Positions 58,324-64,000 of a DNA stretch of 64,000 nt are shown here, one piece after another. The notes under the pieces were generated by a model, which was not told the origin of the DNA, made no database searches, and saw nothing but the letters and a program-made list of their open reading frames with translations. The stretch is from assembly GCA_973895155.1 (NCBI GenBank), contig OZ316895.1, forward strand, positions 2,046,001-2,110,000, given 5' to 3'. How positions within the stretch are numbered: position 1 is the first letter of the stretch; the number at the start of each line of letters is the position of its first letter. The stretch comes from Marsupella aquatica. Lineage: Eukaryota > Marchantiophyta. The position numbers and the translations under genes are program-made.

Positions 58324-60737
58324 ATTATTCTCATATAAATGAAAATCTCAATCTAGGAAAACCAAGTCTATGGAAAGGAATTCTGGAGAGCCTTTGATTT
58401 TTAGTTTGGATTTTATTTTCATTTTTTAAAAAGGGAAATCTGTACAACCGAACAGCAAGTAACAACATTTGAACCTCATTGGTCTTCCCATGAAATGAAG
58501 GGGTGCTGGTCAGAAGTTTGCCCTGAGATGGGCAAAAGGAAGTGGATCCAGAATTCATGGGCACCAAGCACTAGGCACCAAGCTTCAAAGCAAAGAGCTA
58601 CAAGATTCTAAGCTGCTAGAGAACCTAGAGTAAACAAGGAGGGTGACCGGGGTTACAACGCAAAGGAACCTACACTAGGGAGAGATGTATGTGCAAATGG
58701 TGTGGACTCAGATATATATCACAGTGCCAAAGAAAGAAAAGAACAAAAAGACTGGGAGACAGGATCCCATATGCAAACGACCCAATAAAGGGAGGAGGGG
58801 GGGAGGAGCAGGGAAAGACCCCAAGTCCTACAAAGCCTACAAATAAACAGAGAGGTTCCATCAATAAACCCTCTTGTTAATTTATTAACGGCTGAACTTT
58901 AGTTCCATACTGTCATCCAGCCCCAGAACCTATGAACTCTAGATATTAGATAGTCTATTTGTAACCACATAACTTTAGTTAAAAGGAAGACATAGTATGT
59001 ACTGTACTTCCCGTTCTTAAATAGCCACTAGCCATGACAAAACTACACCAGATTTCACCATTTTTATTACTTTTTACTGAAATTGTGGAGCAAAGTCTCA
59101 TGGGAGAGGAGAAGAATGTGAAAAAGGAGAAGCCTTGGATATTTCTATCTTGAATATGGCCAGTGGTGGCAGTGGAGAAGAATGTGAAAAAGAGTGGAGA
59201 AGAATGTGAAAAAGAGAGAAGCCTTGGACACTTCTCCTTTTATATGGCCAGTGGTGGTTTAAAGTTAGAGCACCGTGACTCTTATGGGTTTTTTGCAAAG
59301 TCACTTTCTTTGATAGAGCAGCTAATGTGTATGGAGTTCTGGCAATTGTAAGGTTTTCGTGAGTAAATATTGTTGAACTACCACCATCGTCAAGCTAAAG
59401 CAGCTGGCCGATCCACAAATCCAAGACTCAGTTTTGGTTGAAACCGCGTAAAAGACTCGAGCCAATTCAAAATTCAGACACGGGAGGATCCCTGAATCCA
59501 GTTAAGGAGTTCAAGAATTCAACCACCAACTGTAAATAATAATGCACTCGTCGAAAACATCAGTACTTTTCAGTCTTCGTACATCTTGTTATGTCTATCT
59601 ATCTAGACTGCACTTAACACAACCAGGTCGACACTACTCCGGCAAGAGACAGAGAAGTTCCCATTACTCAGCACATTTCTTACCTGCGAGAGACACAAAA
59701 CATTGTAGGGTCCCAGAGCTCCCAAAGTTATGGTCTGGACATCCCTTAACAAGTAGCAAAGCTTATCATTGTGAACGTTCTCAATAAGAGTTTAAGACGA
59801 GCCTGGCCTCTGTACTTCTAGCCTGCATATCTTTATACTCCCAAGGCAACTCAAATTCTATACACTTATCAAGTTCCAGAAAATGAGTAGGACACAGGAA
59901 AGATATATCTACCAAAAGGTTCCGATTGTAAGCTGTCTTGCCCTTTAATGTAAACAACATACTAATGACAGACCATTATTTCCAGTCTACCTGTGGAGCT
60001 GCAAGAAAATGCAAACACCGGAGCGAAGCATTGATTTAAACGGATTTAAACGGTTGTTAACTCTAAGTTAACAACCTGAAACCAAAACGGTATTTACCGT
60101 CCTACATTATACTTGAGGACCTACTTTACTTCAAGTGCAGCTTGACCAAAACGTACAAACGAGCTGCATCCAAGCATGTACGTACACCAGACAGTTATAA
60201 TTTGGACTGGATGCCACTAAGTACTTTACAGCAGCATTATGAGATATCATTGAAAGCCCTTCAATACACTCACACACCAACAGAGAAGTAATACATATGA
60301 TCGACAACCAACCCAAAAATGCTACCCAAATTCGTAGCTGTTTGGCAGAAGCCAGAAATGTAGAGGGACACGACTCACAGCGATGTGTTTTCCGGAGCAA
60401 ATTAAGATTGAATAGCACTTTCTGTTGACAAGTTCACTCAGAGGTTGGCAACATTGCAATATTTGCTACACATTGAATTGCCAGAGTAGCAAGCCAAACT
60501 TCGCAACCTCGTCCTGCTATCGTCTGCAATTCCCCTATCTGAGCAGCGACGGAGCTCATTATTTGCTCTCACGTCGAAGAGCCAAACAGCCTCATGTATA
60601 ATCACAAATGGTTAGAACTTGGTGAAGATTCCACTCTATGTAAGAACCCAAAGCAACGCCTCTGTGCAGGACCAACACCTTGCTGGAGCCGTTGTGCAAA
60701 ATTCTTCAAGCTGTAACTATATACTAAGTACCTTCAA
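58324..60737. other. No supported gene
   Basis: AT-rich intergenic sequence. At 59110-59225 the phrase GAGAAGAATGTGAAAAAG repeats three times. The minus-strand frame at 60131-60418 may lie in the 3' flank of QCR9 but shows no domain. Confidence 0.45.
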
Positions 60738-62309
60738 TTATTCCTCTTCTGCAGGTTCCGCTTTCGAGCCCAAATTTGGAATGTCCTCGTAGCGTTTCTG
60801 AAATCAGTCCCATAGCCCTCTTGGTGTTAAAAATAATGCAAGTTCACAGAGTAGCTTGAGATCTCATGGATTACTAGTTATCTCCAAACTCCCAGTTGTA
60901 GCAAGACAAGATAACACCTACAGAGGGACTCTCGCAATTTTCATGTACATTCTTGGAGCTGCCAAAAGAAACGGGCCGAAACAGAAAATCCTAAAGCAGA
61001 TAACCTTTAGGTTTAGGCTTTTCAGGAAAACTCAGATTTAAAATTCAAGACTCCTTCATGGAAAGAAAAGAACTTCTCCAGCTTAATTACGAAAAAGAGA
61101 CTCATCGCCACAAGCTCCTGCGGTTATACTGAAAGCTTAGGTGAGTATAGACGTACCCCAACATTATTTGCCTCCCAAATTTTGTTGATACCGTAGTCCA
61201 CGACCTGACCAAGCGAAGTAGACAGTAAGGGATACGTTAGTTACTGAGCCTGCCTAAACACATTTCAAAATCCATACTTCCGGAACCCTCTTAGATCATG
61301 TGCTTATCATTGTTCACAGGGTGACTGATCAAAGATATTCCCTCCCAGGCCCTGGTGTCTAGATCCGTTTCTCATCACCTCTAAACGCGCCAAGAATTAA
61401 CAAAGATCCCGCTAAAGCATAAGGTATGAGAGATTCCTGGCCACAGAGTGGTGAGTGAATGTATCTGCATGAAAGGCCATTTTCTAGGACAAACGATGAT
61501 TTCAGGACCATCACAGTTGCATGGTGGTCACGTGTAATCGTTGCACTGAGAAAAGCTTGCACGAATGGGTCTTAAAAAACTATTCGGCGGGAATCTTTAC
61601 ACTAGTCTGGATTGGTTCTCATGAAGACCACGGTTGGAGCAGGGAAGGAGCAGATAAGTTCATTCCTGAGCATTCCTGAGCATGGGCAGCTTTCCGGCCA
61701 AATTATACAGAAGCGCAGCGGAACCGATTGTGTGACCTGGATAGGTTATCATGACTCGTACTAGCAATCCGCAGAGTAAATGGCAGTTCCAGAGGTCGAA
61801 AATAAGCACAGAGTGCAACAGAGTGGCAAGAGCGACCATAACGTACTCCCAACAGTGTAAAACTTTAGGGTTTCGATACGTGGAGGTTAATCGGATCGGA
61901 TAGCAAGGAACATTCGATCAGAATGAACATTCGGTGGTTGTTTGCAACAAATCACAAGACTTAATCGAATGTCGCAGGATTCTGTTCCCGGGTCGAGGTT
62001 CTTTCCCAAAGGTTCCCTACTTTCAATGCATTTTACAACTCCTCTACTGGGCCCAAATTGCCATTACGGGTGCGCATCCCCTTCCGCGGACATACTCCGG
62101 AAGATTAACTCGAAAAACAAGGAGGCGAGAACGCAAGAAGCGAGAGAGGTGGGACAGCATCGGTTGATCGAAACATTCATTACCCGCTCGCCAACGATGG
62201 CCCCGGTGAAGATAAAGGTGACATAAACGGAATTGCGACGCATGAGCAAGCGGTAAGCATTCTCCATGAACCCACCCCGAGCTCCACCGACTCTCCCAGC
62301 GGTCGACAT
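60738..62309 (-). CDS. QCR9: Cytochrome b-c1 complex subunit 9 (QCR9 / UQCR10 type)
   Basis: A small subunit of mitochondrial complex III in the inner membrane, needed for stable assembly near the Rieske protein. Three exons, all in phase 0: 62309-62184 (42 codons), 61204-61157 (16) and 60797-60738 (19 plus stop), with GT-AG introns of 979 and 359 bp; the product is 77 aa. Exon 1 holds YRLLMRRNSVYVTFIFTGAI, the family-defining basic-to-membrane segment. Exon 2 gives VDYGINKIWEANNVG and exon 3 gives KRYEDIPNLG, matching the conserved end of QCR9. The length is normal for the family. There is no cleavable presequence, as usual. The start is the first ATG before a Gly/Arg-rich N-terminus. Confidence 0.95.
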
Positions 62310-62510
62310 GATGCCTTCGGTGAGTAGATTGCGCTCTGCCCCTGCCCTTTGCGTTGATTTGGTTTGCTCGTCGACACGGCTACGATGCTTTGCTGCTCCT
62401 CCGACGCAGAGCTCGCTCTCAGCTTTGATGGCAGGAGGCGAGAAAGGGCAAACGACGGAGAGAAGGCGAACCTCGCAACTACTGTACAGTAGAATGACAA
62501 CTCTGCTCCA

Positions 62511-63435
62511 ATTGCAAAGGGAGTCTCAAAGCTTCATTGATGGACCTTAAGTTAGTAATCAAGAAATTTGATGGACCTTAAGTTAATTAGTAATTAAGGA
62601 ATTTGATATTTGATGTACCTGAAATTAGTACTTAGGTTATGCTCTAATAATTGCAGAGTCTCCAAGCTTCAAATTTGATGGACCTTAAGTTAGTACTTAA
62701 GGTTATGGTCTAATAAGTGCAATCAACAGGGAGTCAGACTGCTCCAATTGAAGGGACTGCTCCAATTGCGAAGGGAGTCTCAAAGCTTCAAATTTGATGA
62801 CCTTAAGTTAGTAATTAAGGTTATGCTCTAATTGCAATCAACAGGGAGTTAGTAGTTAAGTTTATGCTCTAATAGCAATCAATAGGGAGTCCTACTGCTC
62901 CAATTGCAAAGGGATTCTCAAAAAGATTCAAATTTGATGAACCTTGAGTACTAACTTACTCAAGGTTATGCTCTAATTGCATAGGGAGTCAGACTGCTCC
63001 AAACTGCAAAGGGAGTCTCAAAGCTAAATTTTGTCTAATTGCAATCAATAGGGAATCCGACTGCTCCAATTGCAAGGGGAGTATCAAAGCTTCAAATTTG
63101 ATGGACTTTCAATTAGTAGTTAAGGTTAAGCTCTAATTGCAATCAATAGGACTGCTCCAATTGCAAGGGGAGTCTAAATTTGATGTACCTTAAATTAGTA
63201 CTTAAGGTTATGCTCTAATTGCAATCAATGATGGACTTTCAATTAGTAGTTAAGGTTATGCTCTAATTGCAATCAATAGGACTACTCCAATTGCAAGGGG
63301 AGTCTAAATTTGATGGACCTTAAATTAGTACTTAAGGTTATGCTCTAATTGCAATCAACAGGGGGTCCGACTGCTCCAATGGCAAAGGGAGTATCAAAGC
63401 TTCAAAATTGAAGGACCTCCAGTTAGTATTTATCT
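62511..63435. repeat. Diverged tandem array with GGGAGTCTCAAAGCTTCAAATT units
   Basis: About eight imperfect units of 100-130 bp, with rearranged order. Each has parts of GGGAGTCTCAAAGCTTCAAA, TTTGATGGACCTTAAGTTAG and GGTTATGCTCTAATTGCAATCA. The first two parts resemble the left end of the MITE at 51680. The array begins about 200 bp upstream of the QCR9 start codon. Confidence 0.8.
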
Positions 63436-63446
63436 TTATGCTCCAA

Positions 63447-63905
63447 CTAGCTCAATACCCGTGCGTTGCACAAAAGATGTCGTGACGGCCAAGATGTCGT
63501 TCCTGATGTCATTGAGAACAAAAGACGTTCTGTCGGCCAAGAGGTTGTTGAGAAGAAAGATGTCGTGTTGGCCAAGAGGTTGTTGAGAAGAAAGATGTCG
63601 TGTCGGCCAAGAGGTCGTTGAGAAGAAAGATGTTGTGTCGCCCAAGATGTGAGAACAAAAGATGTCGTGTCGGCCAAGAGGTCGTTGAGAAGGAAAATGT
63701 TGTGTCGGCCAAGAAGTCGTTGAGAACAACAGATGTCATGTCTCCCATTCAAGATGTTATAAAGAAAAAAAGATGTCATTAAGAAAAACAAATGTTGTGT
63801 CGCCCAAGATGTTGTTGTTTAAGAAAAAAGATGTGGTGTCACCCAAGATGCCGTTAAGAAAAAAAGATGTGGTGTCGCCCAAGATGTTCTTAAGAAAAAA
63901 TCTCG
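63447..63905 (-). mobile_element. Helitron-like 3' end with GTCGTGTCGGCCAAGAGG minisatellite
   Basis: On the minus strand the order is GTGCAACGCAC (hairpin with 4-bp arms), GGGTATTGAG, CTAG at 63450-63447, then T. This matches a Helitron 3' terminus. Inward lie about 12 imperfect units of 30-36 bp (AAAGATGTCGTGTCGGCCAAG). The other end is not recognised and may lie beyond the window. Confidence 0.6.
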
Positions 63906-64000
63906 CGCAAAAAGGGCGCAAAAAATGAGTAACAACAACCACAAAGTATCACCAGTCAAGAATGATTTTTGTCTTTGTATTTTTCATTTTGTAATTCCTT

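Noticed and set aside
60131-60418. Minus-strand ORF of 95 codons with hydrophobic stretch
   Set aside because: Lies downstream of QCR9, with no conserved motif or splice link.
118-64000. tRNA, rRNA or CRISPR features
   Set aside because: No cloverleaf with a GTTCRANNC arm, no rRNA-like stretch, and the tandem repeats lack unique spacers of constant length.

Overview
This is nuclear DNA from a plant. The genes have GT-AG introns, one product carries a plastid-type transit peptide, and the TEs are typical plant CACTA, L1-type LINE, Helitron-like and MITE elements. The host genes (sterol C5-desaturase, PLD3/4-type phospholipase D, GPI-anchored lipid transfer protein, complex III subunit 9) do not fix the species. 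I guess a non-flowering land plant, with low confidence. Gene density is low: five clear host genes plus one partial or damaged one, all between 37 and 62.3 kb.

1-9 kb holds no supported gene. It is AT-rich and carries a 551-bp MITE with perfect 33-bp terminal inverted repeats (1330-1880), an 84-bp tandem repeat (3261-3535), degenerate GGTCAG-type repeats (about 5250-6260) and a Helitron-like end with a minisatellite (6820-7085).

9.09-34.61 kb is one CACTA (En/Spm) DNA transposon of 25,519 bp, bounded by a 3-bp target duplication (GAG) and by degenerate CACTAG termini. Its genes are on the minus strand. In transcription order they are an EDM2-like triple-PHD chromatin-reader ORF (17890-18549), the TNP2-type transposase (13413-17373, with one in-frame stop) and a TNPA/Transposase_24-type protein (10276-13318). 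A complete but dead L1-type LINE (19613-26323) is nested upstream of the PHD gene, flanked by a perfect 16-bp target duplication. The right end of the CACTA carries about 5 kb of subterminal repeats (577-bp and 83-bp arrays full of GTCATT/AATGAC motifs). The other end has only about 0.7 kb. The transposon-borne EDM2-like reader is the most interesting object here, because EDM2 in host genomes reads and controls H3K9me2 on transposons.

34.6-37.2 kb has a Helitron-like end and no convincing gene. The host genes follow: sterol C5-desaturase (37332-38932, +), an unrecognised multi-exon gene that is partial and frameshifted (42451-45188, -), PLD3/4-like phospholipase D (47286-50334, +), GPI-anchored LTP (52819-54653, +), conserved plastid membrane protein (56232-57207, -) and QCR9 (60738-62309, -). 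I resolved exon structures for these, except the unrecognised gene, by matching reading phases at the splice sites. MITEs of one family (GGTGTCTCAAA ends) lie between them, and another Helitron-like end with a minisatellite closes the window. The host genes act in unrelated pathways and show no sign of working together.
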